Source: Dromiciops gliroides
Lineage: Eukaryota > Chordata > Mammalia > Microbiotheria > Microbiotheriidae
Direction: 5' to 3'
Assembly (NCBI RefSeq): GCF_019393635.1
Contig: NC_057863.1
Span: 622,537,791-622,601,790 of the forward strand
DNA length: 64,000 bases
The position numbers and the translations under genes were made by a program. The notes under the pieces were generated by a model. That model searched no databases. It saw nothing but the letters and a program-made list of their open reading frames with translations, and had not been told where the DNA came from. Position 1 is the first letter of the stretch. Every line of letters starts with the position of its first letter. Below are positions 46,010-56,498 of this stretch, piece by piece.

Positions 46010-46165
46010 AAATGGTCAAAGGATAGGAATAAGCAGTTTTCAAAACAAACCATGTGAAAAGATGCTCCAAATCAGTAGTAAGAGAAATGCAAATCAAAAT
46101 ATCCCTGAAGTTTCTCCTCATACTCTGCATATTGGCAAAAATGACCAAAAATGGCAAATCACAGC
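46010..46165 (+). mobile_element. LINE-1 ORF2 C-terminal fragment
   Basis: The plus strand reads REMQIKISLKFLLILCILAKMTKNGKSQLL, matching the REMQIK...R-Y-L-L-TP...LAKMTKNG segment of L1 ORF2. It is followed directly by a pyrimidine-rich tract. Confidence 0.75.
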
Positions 46166-46172
46166 TGCTTGA

Positions 46173-46420
46173 AGACAGAACCTGTTTCCCTTCCTTCCTT
46201 CCTTTCTTTTCCCCTCCTTTCTTTCTTCCCCCCTCTTTTCTTTTTTCCTTCTTTCCTTCCTTTCTTCTTTACTTTTTTCCCCTCTCTTCTTTCTTTCTTT
46301 CTTTCTTCCTTCCTTTCTTATTTCCTTCTTTTCTTCCTTCCTTCCTTCCTTTCCCTCTTTTCTTACTTCCTTTCCTACTTTTCTTTCTATCTCTTTCTTC
46401 CTCCCTTTGTTTCTTCCTTT
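46173..46420 (+). repeat. (TTCC/TTTC)n pyrimidine tract
   Basis: About 250 bp of C/T only, giving Phe/Leu/Ser-rich frames that are not genes. Confidence 0.9.
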
Positions 46421-47544
46421 CTATTAATTGTATCCCCAGCATTTAGTGCAATGCCTGCACATAGTAGGTGCTTAATAAATGCTTATTGGATTGGATCAGA
46501 GTGGAGACAAAAAAGAAAAAACAAACAAGTCTCCATAGAAGGAAAATGATATTTCAAGTTTACCCTGGTCTAGGAATTGGTTCCTAGCTCTAATGTTACC
46601 ATGTCTCCCAGTGAATTTCCAATTTGGGCAAAACATTGTGGGTGATTTCAAAAGAGTCCTCGTGATCCAGACCCCAAGTTCCTCTAAAGAATGTGGTCTG
46701 ATGAGTAAACCGGGTGGTGTTTTTTTTAACAGGCTGAGACCTATTAGGGGTAGACCCAAATACCTCAGATTTGCCTATGACGAATGCAGGATCCCAACAA
46801 TACTGAGGAAGAACAATGAACACCATGATTTATTTCTGTAACTACCTTTACTCTCAGGACTAATTATTTGTTGAAAGGAAAGTGTGGGGCTTTGGACTTT
46901 AGTCTTATGGGCTATCAGAGCAGGAGGGGACCTTCAGGATCCTTGAACCCAAGGGTTCTTAAATTTCTCTGTGTCCTGGACTCTTTGGGTAGGCAATTGG
47001 TTGGTTGATGGTTGTCCCTCATTCTCTAATAGGACCAAAATGACATCACTGTGTTGGAGCCAAGGTCCAATGTCTCCAACTGTGGCCTGAAGCCCAGCCT
47101 AAGGTTGGATTAGATGGCCTTGAAAGTTCCTTCCAGCCTTCCAGGGATGCAATAATATATGCAGTGTTCCCTTTGCTACGTTCGCCAAACTAGACACGTC
47201 AGCCCACGTGTATCCATTGGGCTTGGGTCCTAAAGGTGAAATGTAAATACAGAGAAATTCAAACAGGCTTGTGGAAATGCAAATACATTGTTCTCTTAAC
47301 ATCCATTCAGGGCCTTTCCAGGCAGCATTTACTCAATCCACTTAATTTGGAAAGGGATATCTAAACCAACACAAACGTCAGGTTGTTTGTTCGCCTTCTG
47401 TCCCTGTAGACAGAGGTTCAAGATAAGCCCAGATCAAACCCTAACATCTCAGTACAAAGGTACAAAGCTTCCTACAATGCCTAGGGTTTGCTGAGCCATT
47501 GACTCCCAAGAGCAGGCCAAACCACTCTTCAAGCTCAAATATTC

Positions 47545-49857
47545 TTTTTCCCCCCCAATTTTGATAGTATTTTATTTTTTTAGTTACATGTAAAAATAAT
47601 TTTCCACATTTGTTTTTATAAGAGTTTGAGTTCCAAATTTTTCTCCCTCTCTCCCTTCCCTTCCTCCTCCCCAAGACAGGAAGCAATCTGATATAGGTTA
47701 AATATGTACAATCACATTAAACATATTTCTGTATTAGTCATATTGTGAAAGAAGGATCAGAACAAAAGGGAAAACCTCAAAAAACAACAAAAGTAGAAAC
47801 AGTATAGTTCAATCTGCATTCAGATTTCACAGTTCTTTTTCCTGGATGTGGAGAGTATTTTCCATCATGAGTCCTGTGGAATTGTTTTGGATCATTGTAT
47901 TGCTGAGAAGAGCAAAGTCTATCACAGTTGATCATCATATAATATTGTTGTTACTGTGTACAATGTTCTCCTCATTCTTCTCGCTTCACTCAGCATCAGT
48001 CCATTTAAGTCTTTCCAGATTTTCCTGAAATCCGCTTGTTCATAATTTCTTACAGCACAATAGTATTCCATTACATCCATATACCACTGCTTATTCAGCC
48101 ATTGCCCAGTTGATGGGCATCCCCTTGATTTCCAATTCTTTGCCACCACAAAAAGAGCTGCTATAAATATTTTTGTACATGTGGATCCTTTTCCCTGTTC
48201 TATGGTCTCTTTGGGATACAGACCTAGTAGTGGTATTCCTGGGCATAGTTCTGAATTGCTCTACAGAATGGATAGATCGGTTCACAACTCCACCAACAAG
48301 GTGTTAGCGTTCCAGTTTTTCCACAGCTTCTCCAACATTTACTATTTTTCTTTAATGTCATATTAGCTAATTTGATAGGTGTAAGGAGGTACCTCAGAGT
48401 CATTTTAATTTGCATCTCTCTAATCAATAGTTATTTAGAGCATTTTTTCATATGGCAATAGATAGCTTTGATTTCATCTGAAAACTGCTTGTTCATATCC
48501 TTTGACCATTTCTCTAGTGGGAGATGACTTATATTTTTATAAATTTAATTTAGTTACCTATATATTTTAGAAATGAGGCCTTTATCAGAAATACTGGTTG
48601 TAAAAAAAAATTGTTTCCCAGATTTCTGCTTTCCTTTTTGGCTGTATTGCTTCTGTTTGTACTAAGACTTTTTAATTTAATGTAATCAAAATTATTCATT
48701 TTGCACTTCATAATATTCCCTATCTCTTGTTTGGTCATAAATTCTTCTCTCCATAGATCTGACAGGTAAATTATTCCTTCCTTTTCTAATTTGCCTGTGA
48801 TATCACCCTTTATGTCCAAATCACATACCCATTTTGACCTTATTTTGGTATATGTTGTAAGATGTTGATCCATGCCTAGTTTCAGCTATACTGCCTTCCA
48901 GTTTTCCCAACAGTTTTTGTCAGATAGTGAGTTCTTATTCCAGAATCTGGAGTCTTTGGGTTTTTCAAACAGTAGATTACTATAGTCATTTACTACTGTC
49001 TCCTGTGCCTAACCTATTCCACTGATCCACCACTCTGTTTCTTGACCAGTACCAAATAGTTTTTATGACTGCTGCTTTATAGTATAGCTTTAGATTTGGT
49101 ATGCCTAGCCCACCTTTCTATGCATTTTTTCATTAGTTCCCTTGATATTCTTGACCTTTTGTTCTTCCAGATAAATTTTGTTATTTTTTTCTAGTTCTAT
49201 AAAATAATTTTTAGGTTGTCTGATTGGTATGGCACTGAATAAGTAAATTAATTTAGTCAGAATTGTCATTTTATTATATTAGCTTGGCCTATCCATGAAC
49301 AATTGATATTTTTTCAATTATTTAGATCTGATTTTATCTGTATGAAAAGTGTTTTGTAATTGTGTTCACATAGTTTCTGAGTTTGTCTTGGCAGGTAGCC
49401 TCCCAAATATTTTATATTGTCTACAGTTATTTTAAATGTAATTTTGCTTTCTATCTCCTCCTGCTGGGCTTTGATGGTCATATATAGAAATGCTGATGAT
49501 TTATGTTGATTTATTTTATATCTGCAACTTTACTAAAGTTGTTAATTATTTCAAATAGTTTTTTAGTTGATTCTGTAAGTATACCATCATTTCATCTGCA
49601 AAGAGTGATAGTTTTGTTTCTTCTTTGCCTATTCTAATTTCTTCAATTCCTTTTTCTTCTCTTATTGCTAAAACTAACATTTCTAGTACAATATTGAATA
49701 AAAGAGGTGATAACGGACATTCCTGTTTCACTCCTGATCTTATTGGGAATGCCTCTAACTTATCTTTATTACATATAATGTTTGCAGACGGTTTTAGTAG
49801 ACACTGTTTATCACCTATTCCTATGCTCTCTAGTGTTTTTAATAGGAATGAATGCTG
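47545..49857 (-). mobile_element. LINE-1, 5'-truncated (ORF2 RT to 3' end)
   Basis: On the minus strand the element runs from reverse transcriptase (about 49731-49546, [18 protein letters not shown] then [11 protein letters not shown]), through the ORF2 C-terminus (48873-48550; 48427-48224 with IREMQIKMTLRYLLTP and CWRSCGKTGTL; 48149-47922 with MDVMEYYCAVRN), to a 3' UTR ending near 47545. Stops and frameshifts separate these blocks, and the catalytic FADD is FADE, so it is dead. Possible 14-bp TSDs with about two mismatches lie at 47531-47544 and 49858-49871. Confidence 0.88.
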
Positions 49858-49889
49858 AAGCTCAGCAATTCTTAGTGAAAGTTACTTTT

Positions 49890-50038
49890 CTAGGGGGCAA
49901 CTAGGTGGTGCAGTGGATAAAGCACAGTCCCTGGACTCAGGAGGACCTGAGTTCAAATCCAGCCTCAGACACTTGACACTTACTAGCTGTGTGATCCTGG
50001 GCAAGTCACTTAACCATCATTGGGACCCCCCTCCCCAT
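49890..50038 (+). mobile_element. WSINE1-like CORE-SINE
   Basis: Near-TSD AAAGTTACTT on each side; atypical GACCCCCCTCCCC tail. Confidence 0.85.
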
Positions 50039-50214
50039 AAAGTTACTTCTTTATCATTCTGGGAGGGCCAATAAACTCCCTCAAAAAGAAGAGGAGGCTG
50101 CATAAGGGAGAACCAAAGGCTCCAGGTGGGTCTAGCTCTTTTGCCGTTTTCCTATTTCCATTTTCCTCCACTGCTTCCCTCTACCCCTCTACTTTTCAGG
50201 GTATGAAGTTAGGC

Positions 50215-50350
50215 GGTATCACCTCTTATCTTACCAACAAGGAAAGTGAGGCAAAAAGAACTTAAACGACTTGCCCAGGGTCACACAGCTGCTAAGTATC
50301 AGGTAGGATTTAAACCTGGATCTCCCTCACTTCAAGGTTTCCCTTCATGC
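50215..50350 (-). mobile_element. MIR-like SINE
   Basis: 'GGAAAGTGAGGCAAAAAGAA', 'CGACTTGCCCAGGGTCACAC'. Confidence 0.65.
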
Positions 50351-50351
50351 T

Positions 50352-51298
50352 CTCCACCAGTTTAAGCCAGAAGGGAAAGAAAGTTAGGGGGCTCAGGGTC
50401 TAGAAAACTTCTACTCCAGATGACAGGTAGGCCCTGCCTACTAGAAAATCTCATATCCAAAATGGGGGTCATTTCAGGTGATACCAGGAGGACTGAGGAA
50501 GTAGTGAGTACAAAGGAAGATGGCATTGAAGATGGGCACCTGGTATCTACCCAGATATCACTAAGACTGGTGGGTCAACAGGGCCTTTTGATTGGAATGG
50601 TCAGCAGCAGCTAGGGGCCTCCCACCAGTCCCCTGCCAGGCAGGAGTGCCCTTGAACTGTGATCCACTGATCTTTGCCCAGGGCTCACTCGATCTGAAGA
50701 GGAGGCACTATACTGTGAACACAAATCCCAGTTGGACTTCCCTTTTGAGTCAGGTGGCACACCCACGGGGGACTGGTTGAGAACCTACTTTGGAGGCACC
50801 CACATCCTCTGAGTGGCATATTTACAGTAAGGCGTGTGCCAGTCTGTCCCTCAGAAGCATTTCAGGAAGGGAACCAAAGGGTGTTGGATGTGGGGGAAGA
50901 GTAAACCATGACCAAGGGCCAAAGCCAGCCCCTCTGGACAAAAGGGATTCCAGGCCCCCTAATGGAGGTCCGGGCCTGGCTTCCAGGGGAGCAAAGGAGA
51001 GATGATGGGGAAGGATAAGCCCTTCTGTCTCCCCCAGCAAACCAAACATCCTGTTCAGCTCCCTTCTTGTCCCTGGGTCTCTTCTTTCTTTAAAATGTAG
51101 GTCTGGCCAAAGCCAGAAGACCCACGTGAACATTCCAGCATAATCCATAAAGCAATTCAGGCAAGTCAGCTCAGGCTTCGGGCCCGAGACCCGTGGCCTG
51201 GAGAAATGGCCCCCCAGCTGAGCCCCCAGGTGTCGCCTCAGCTTCCTGAGCTCCCTCTCGGAGATGCCTGACCTCCTTCCTCTGGCCCAGGCCGGCCT
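50352..51298 (-). other. TNFRSF8: Probable 3' UTR of TNFRSF8
   Basis: About 950 bp of mostly unique, moderately GC-rich sequence directly after the TNFRSF8 stop codon, bounded downstream by a MIR-like element (50215-50350). I found no AATAAA or ATTAAA on the minus strand between the stop and about 50050. The weaker variants AAGAAA (near 51088) and GATAAA (near 50050) are present. The 3' end is therefore undefined. Confidence 0.45.
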
Positions 51299-51537
51299 TC
51301 ACTCTGCAGACACAGCTGTCGGCCAGTGGTAGCCCTTGCCTTCCTCCTCCACAGAGAACATGACTTCAGTGTGCCCCCCAGGGGACAGCTCCGTCTCCTG
51401 CTCTGGGTAATGGGTAGACCGGTCTGCCGCCAGGGTCTCCTCCTCAAGTTCCAAGGTCGTGGCGGGGTTCCTGCCTTCAGACACTCTAGCCACAGACCCC
51501 ACAATCACTGTGTCGGCTTTCATGATGTAGATGTTCT
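51299..51537 (-). CDS. TNFRSF8: TNFRSF8 (CD30) last coding exon: C-terminal tail with TRAF-binding motifs
   Basis: CD30 is a TNF-receptor superfamily member of activated lymphocytes; its tail recruits TRAF1, 2, 3 and 5 to activate NF-kappaB. This exon gives the final 78 residues and a TGA stop. It opens with (E)NIYIMKADTVIVGSV, nearly identical to the human tail. It then carries HYPEQETE, the PxQET TRAF-binding motif, and MFSVEEEGKG, the distal EEEGK TRAF site. It ends PTAVSAE. The acceptor is a pyrimidine-rich TTGTCTTGCAG at 51548-51538. The first two bases complete a Glu codon begun in the preceding exon, so the join is phase 1. Both TRAF motifs keep their order and spacing, and no frameshift is seen, so the gene appears functional. 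Confidence 0.95.
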
Positions 51538-53586
51538 CTGCAAGACAAGAGGACGGTGTGAAGCTGGATTTGGACTGACATCATAATGATCCCAAAGAAC
51601 ATTTCTATAGAGTTTTTTAAGGGTTGTGAAACATTTTATAAACATGACCTCCCTAGGGGCCCTGGGAGATAGGTGCTATTATTAATCCCATTTTATAGAT
51701 GAAGGAACTGAGGTGTAGAGACTCTTTGTTTTATTTTTATTTTAGGGGTGAGGCAATTGGGGTGAAATGACTTGGCCAGGGTCGCACAGCTAGTAAATGT
51801 CTGAGGCTGGTCCTCCTGACTCCAGGGCTAGTGCTCTTTTCACTGCATCACCTAGCTGCCCCTCCTTTATTTTATAAGACCAGGGATAGTCCTTGGACCT
51901 GTGATTTTACTGGCACGGGAAACTCTTGGATAAGAAAATCCCCTCTACTTTCTGTCATGATGAGTTGCCTTGGAATCAGTGACATGACTTGATCAGGGTT
52001 ACTCAACTGGTAGAGGTCACAGGACGGTTCTATAAGCCCGCTGGAAGCAGTTTTGGCAGGTAACAAGTTAAGGAGGCCTCAGCCCTACTGCAGAAACTAC
52101 CTACCTCTTCCCTCTTCCCTCCTCCCCTTGCTCCAGAAGCAGCTACTTCCCGTCCCCCTGCCTGCTGAATTTAGAGAAGTTGCTCTCTGTGGGGAACCAT
52201 GGTTTCTCACGTGGCCGGTCCACTGGGGACTAATGTGGGGTGGGTGGGGCGTGGAGCAAAAGGCTCCCCAGTGCCCAGCATGATCTTGGGAGACCCTCCC
52301 CTGGGAAACACCAGAGCTATCATTTAGACTCTCTGTGGGATCCCAGCTGTGCTGTTTGGTAAGCAGCACCCTGATTCTCTAAGATGAAGTACAGGTTGGG
52401 AATCAGGGGCAGTGGGTCTAAACCCCACTACAGACATTTAGCATCCATATGTCCTTGGGCACATCACTTAACCACAAGGCTGACATCTTCTCATCGGTAA
52501 AATAGAGGGGGAATAGATGGTGTCTAAGCCCTATAGCCATGATCCTAAGCTTCAGAGCTATTTCACCTGCCTGGACCTCAGGTCCTCTGCAGCTCTAGAT
52601 TTATGACCTTATGATGTCCTGATCCCAAGGCCCCGAGTGGGAGTTGTCTCTCTGGCTCTGGATTAGCTGGAAGGTGGAGGATGACAAGAAGGAGCCAAGC
52701 CTTCAGCTCCCATTCTGGGCTCTGGGATTAGGGGATCTTGGATAGCTCTGCTTGATCCCTTGGCTGAAGAGGTGACCAAATGACATGTTCAGGATAGACT
52801 TGATGCTTTCTCCAGGGCTCCATCTACTGTAGGCATCTCCCCAGGCAACAGGCTTCTCCTTCCTTGGGACACCAGCCTGGAAGGACCTGGGCAGACACCC
52901 AGTCCTGTTAAATACCAGCCACTAGGCAGAGCATATCCTTGCTTACATGTCAGGCACAGTGGAGTCTAATGGGGGGAAAAAGGACTGGATGTAAGGAGAG
53001 CACCTGGATTTCAATCTCAGGTCTGCTGCTGACTACCTGGGTCAAGTCGAGCAACTCTGGGCCTCAAGTTCCCTCATGTGTAAAATGAGGGGTTGGACCA
53101 GATCAACAGCTCTCGAAGTATGGTCCGAAGACCCCGTGGATTACTTGAAACCATAGAGACAACTCCCATTCAGGAACATGTGGCGGTACAAGAGAATGTT
53201 GGCTACGCAGTCAAAGGGTTTGTGTTCAAATCCCAGCTTTGCCCAGGACCTGCGTGGCCTTGGACTGTTCAGCCTCTCAGTTACCTCATGAGGGGATCAG
53301 AAGAGATTTCTGCTAAGGGTCCTCTCAGCTTTAAATTTCTCCTTCATTCTAATACTCTCATTTTGTGAAAGACTGAGACCCAGAGAGGTTACATGATTTG
53401 CCCAAGATCACACAGTAGTAAGTACTGGAGCTGGGTCTGAACCCAGCTAACCTGCCACCAAGCCTACAAGGAGGAATAATCTTTGTACTTCGATGACCCT
53501 TTCAATTGCTAATGAAGTTTTCCTTGGTCAAGGTCTCAGCTCCTCCCAACCAGATAGCTTTTCATACCAGACCCCCGGTGACTCAC
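51538..53586 (-). other. TNFRSF8: TNFRSF8 last intron
   Basis: The donor is GTGAGT and the acceptor TTGCAG. It contains an old MIR-like fragment (51590-51728, minus), a WSINE1-like copy (51729-51862, minus), a MIR-like element (52385-52600, plus) and another near 53355-53465. About 52600-53050 shows no recognised repeat. Confidence 0.85.
51729..51862 (-). mobile_element. CORE-SINE, internally deleted
   Basis: Lacks part of the segment after the core; lies in the last TNFRSF8 intron. Confidence 0.8.
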
Positions 53587-53779
53587 CAATCTGGTTATTG
53601 GTGTGTTCCGTGGTGGTGGCCCTGGGCTCCGGAAGGTCCCCAGGGCCAAGATTCTCAGTAGCTTTCAGATCCAGATCCCTGGAGGAGGTCACGTGGCAGT
53701 TCATCTCTGGAGCAGAACGACTACTCATTAACCCTTGCTTTTCAGAGATCTCCGAATTCTTTGAAAGACTCCCAGGCTG
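53587..53779 (-). CDS. TNFRSF8: TNFRSF8 (CD30) cytoplasmic-tail exon
   Basis: A 193-bp exon in phase 0, out phase 1. It encodes QPGSLSKNSEISEKQGLMSS through DLPEPRATTTEHTNNQI. The segments EKQGLMS and DLPEPR-x(3)-TEHTNN-x-I align with the human CD30 tail, while the stretch between them (about residues 25-45 of the exon) has diverged. The donor is G/GTGAGT at 53586-53581. The acceptor is the tandem CAGCAG, so the exon may start at 53779 (one extra Gln) or 53776. The frame joins both neighbouring exons without interruption. Confidence 0.93.
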
Positions 53780-53999
53780 CTGACATAGAGAACATGAGTT
53801 TGAAGAATGAAGGAACCCAATATGACCCCTGCAATAGGAGAGACCCAAACTGGGGCTATGAATACCAATGAGAAGCCTTACACCCGATGCTGAGAACTTT
53901 GGTGTGAGGAAGGGTGTGTGTGTGTGTTGGGGGGAGCTACACCCACTTCTGTCAGAGCCAAGCTTCTGGCTTGGTGAGAGAGACAGAGACAGAGAGTCA

Positions 54000-54044
<45 letters not shown>

Positions 54045-54310
54045 AAACAGAGAGATGGAGACAGAGAGACAAAGACAGATGGATGGATAGGAAGAGGGAG
54101 AGATGGCTAGGCAGATAGATGATAGAGAGATAGACAGACAGACAAATAGACAGACAGACAAGACAGAGAGAGATGATAGGCAGGTAGAGAGGGATGGATA
54201 GGCAGATAGCTTAAATAGATGTATATGTGCGTATATGTGTATGTATATATATATATGCATATATATACTATATGTATATATAGTGTGTATATATAGTTAT
54301 ATATGTTGTT
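54000..54310 (+). repeat. (CA)n, GACA/GATG and (TA)n compound simple repeat
   Basis: About 21 CA units (54000-54041), then GACAGA/GATGGATA-rich sequence to 54215, then TATATG/TATA to 54310. Confidence 0.9.
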
Positions 54311-54546
54311 TTTAAGTCATTTCAGTTGTATCTGACCTTAGCTAGCCCATTTGGGGTTTTCTTGCCAAAGACACTGGAGTGATTTAGACATTTCCTTCTC
54401 CAGCTTATTTTACAGGTAAAGAAACTGAGGCAAACAGGGTTAAGTGATTTGCCCACATAGCTAGTAAATGTCCTAGGCTGGATTTGAACTCAGATCTTCC
54501 TGACTCCAGGCCCAGAGTTCTATCCACTGAATCACCTACCTGCCCA
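54305..54546 (-). mobile_element. Mar1-like long CORE-SINE
   Basis: 'TTTGGGGTTTTCTTGCCAAA' and 'CTCCAGCTTATTTTACAGGT' on the plus strand. Confidence 0.75.
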
Positions 54547-54689
54547 TAGTATATATGCACATATATGTGGATATTAGCCATTATTATTAATATTATTATT
54601 CTGAGATCAGTGTGGTTAGGAGTAACTAGTACTATAGATACATAGTATATATACTATTTTCTATGTACACATATATTTTTACATATATA

Positions 54690-54998
54690 TATTTTTTATC
54701 TCATTTGAATTTCACAGCAACCCAGTGAGGTAGGTGCTATTAGTATTTCCATTTTCAGCCGAATAAACTGAGGCAAAGAGAGGTGAATTGACTTGCCCCA
54801 CCCCAGAGTCAAATAGCTCTACAAGGCCACTGAGTGCAACCTTCTTCATTTTTTAGATGAGGAAACTGAGGCTGGGGAAGGTTAAATGACTTGCCCAGGG
54901 TTGCACAACAAGTCAGCATCTGGGTCAGGATTTCAACTCTGGTCTTCCTGACCCTAAGTTGAGTACTCTAGCCACTATACTACACTACCTCTTCAAAG
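54690..54998 (-). mobile_element. Two MIR-like fragments
   Basis: 54690-54835 ('TTTGAATTTCACAGCAACCC') and 54835-54998 ('TTTTTTAGATGAGGAAACTG'). Confidence 0.65.
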
Positions 54999-55754
54999 GA
55001 ACTTCTCTATCTCTTAGCAATGGACTGTAGTTGAGCACTTGATCACATGGTATCTTATGGAATCCAACCATTTCATGGGCACATCTGGGTGTCCTGTTAT
55101 CCCATCTAGACTAGAAGCTCAAAGGCAGGGATCACATCTTACACTTTTGTGCTCCCTGGCATAGCACAACACAAGGATGGGCACACAGTAGGGATGCAAT
55201 GAAGACTGGGGATTGAAAGAGAGACTGTCTATGGGGCCCTCCCAGCTCTGATATTATGAGTCAAGAATTAATTCTTACTCTTCCAGAGATCTTTGATGAA
55301 GCTAGACTTTGCCTAGACAACTTTCACTGTCCCAGACAGGTCTTGACTGGGAGATTAATTTCATAAACCTTAATCTCCTGGGCTGGAGGAATGGGGGAAG
55401 TAGGGGACTGATTATCACCATAATGGACTATGACACCTTTCCCCTCCCCCATTCCTGCTGTTAAATCTTCATATTAGAAAAGAGCAATGCTAAGGTCTTG
55501 GCACTGAAGGCACCCCGGGGAGGGGGGGTGGGAAAAGGGGAGGGGAAGGAGAGAAGAGCCAAAAGGACAGGGCCTCTGAGGGCAGGGAATTCAAAGCTGT
55601 AACTACAGTCCAGTTTCCTTCCCTTCACCCTGGCCGGCCCTTAAGTCTACCCCCCCCCCCACCAGGTCACCTGACCTCTGAGGTTACCATCACTCAGCTC
55701 TAGCACCCTGCTCTTTCGGGGATACACGGGAAGAGGGGGATGCCCGACAACTCC

Positions 55755-56005
55755 CTAGGCTGGTAAAGTGGAAAAAGCTCTTAGTCTAGAGTCTAGAAGA
55801 CTTGAGTTCAAATCTGGCCTTAGATACTTACTAGCTGTATGACCCTGGGCAAGTCACCTAATTAACTTCTGTTTGTCTGTCTCCTCAACTGTATAATGGA
55901 GAATTATAGTAGGACCAATTTCCCAGGGTTGTTGTAAGGACTCAACGAGATAGTTGTAAAATGCCCAGCAGGGAGCACGCACTTCATAAATGCTTGGTTG
56001 CTTCT
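55755..56005 (+). mobile_element. MIR/Mar-like SINE
   Basis: 'ACTTGAGTTCAAATCTGGCC' to 'TAATTCTCCATTATACAGTT'-type (complement) and CAGGGTTGTTGTAAGGA, ending GCACTTCATAAATGCTT. Confidence 0.7.
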
Positions 56006-56472
56006 TTTCTTCCTTCCTCTCACCAGCCAAAAAGGTCCCTGGGCGGGGCAGGTTGAAAGGAAGGAGACAAGGGAATGGTATCTTTGTCCTAGGCCCTCTA
56101 GGCTCTGCTCAGGCCCCAGCCATGAGCTGAAAAATCAAGAGTGAGACAGTGTCCGAAGGTGGCTGGTTGCCACTCCATCCTGGAAAACCCCGGTGGGACA
56201 AGCCAGCAGCTGTGGCTTGGGTTCCTGGCATCCATTCCAGCGCAGCAGGAGAAAGCCCTCCCCAGTCTAAGCCTCTCCTACCTCAGGCGAAAAGACTGAG
56301 CGGTGGGTGGGTAGAAGGCTGGACAGCTCCCAGCCCAGCCTCCCAGACACACACAGCTCCCTCGATCCAGAAGGCCAGAAGAGATATTAACCCTCAGGGG
56401 ATCTGGTGGAAGCTGTTGTAGGAAGGGAAAGCTTTAGGGGATTCTTTGCCTGGGCGGGGAGGGCTGACTTAC

Positions 56473-56498
56473 TTGGCAATTTGTCCTGTGGTTTCGAT
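56473..56498 (-). CDS. TNFRSF8: TNFRSF8 (CD30) 26-bp microexon
   Basis: A 26-base exon between acceptor TGTTCTAG (56506-56499) and a perfect GTAAGT donor (56472-56467). Its first two bases (AT) complete a Gly/Asp-type codon begun by the G at the end of the upstream exon, giving Asp. It then encodes RNHRTNCQ and ends in phase 0. The joined frame reads SVDRNHRTNCQQPGS, the position of human VDSRPRRSSTQLRSG. Both phases agree exactly with the neighbouring exons, which is the main support for so short an exon. Confidence 0.82.

Larger units (their letters stand above)
12420..50350. other. Intergenic region between TNFRSF8 and TNFRSF1B
   Basis: About 38 kb in which I recognise no functional protein-coding exon. 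Most is retroposon-derived and listed separately. Stretches with no recognised repeat include about 12480-13000, 15190-15510, 19590-20250, 22380-22620, 22980-23650, 26800-27060, 29830-30230, 30780-31440, 39400-40000 and 43780-44230. The longest open frames here are CR1/L2 or simple-repeat read-through. Confidence 0.65.
53780..56472 (-). other. TNFRSF8: TNFRSF8 intron
   Basis: It holds a (CA)n tract (54000-54041), a decayed GACA/GATG/AT-rich simple-repeat block (54042-54310), a Mar1-like SINE (54305-54546, minus), MIR-like elements (54690-54995 minus, 55755-56005 plus) and a short L2-like fragment near 55080-55215. About 55220-55750 and 56010-56470 show no recognised repeat. Confidence 0.8.

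Noticed and set aside
46054..46549. Frames of 130-132 codons rich in Phe, Leu and Ser
   Set aside because: An L1 fragment followed by a pyrimidine-only tract.
53868..54260. Cys/Val and Thr/His repeat peptides near 54 kb
   Set aside because: Translation of (CA)n and GACA repeats; only 53587-53779 in this area is coding.
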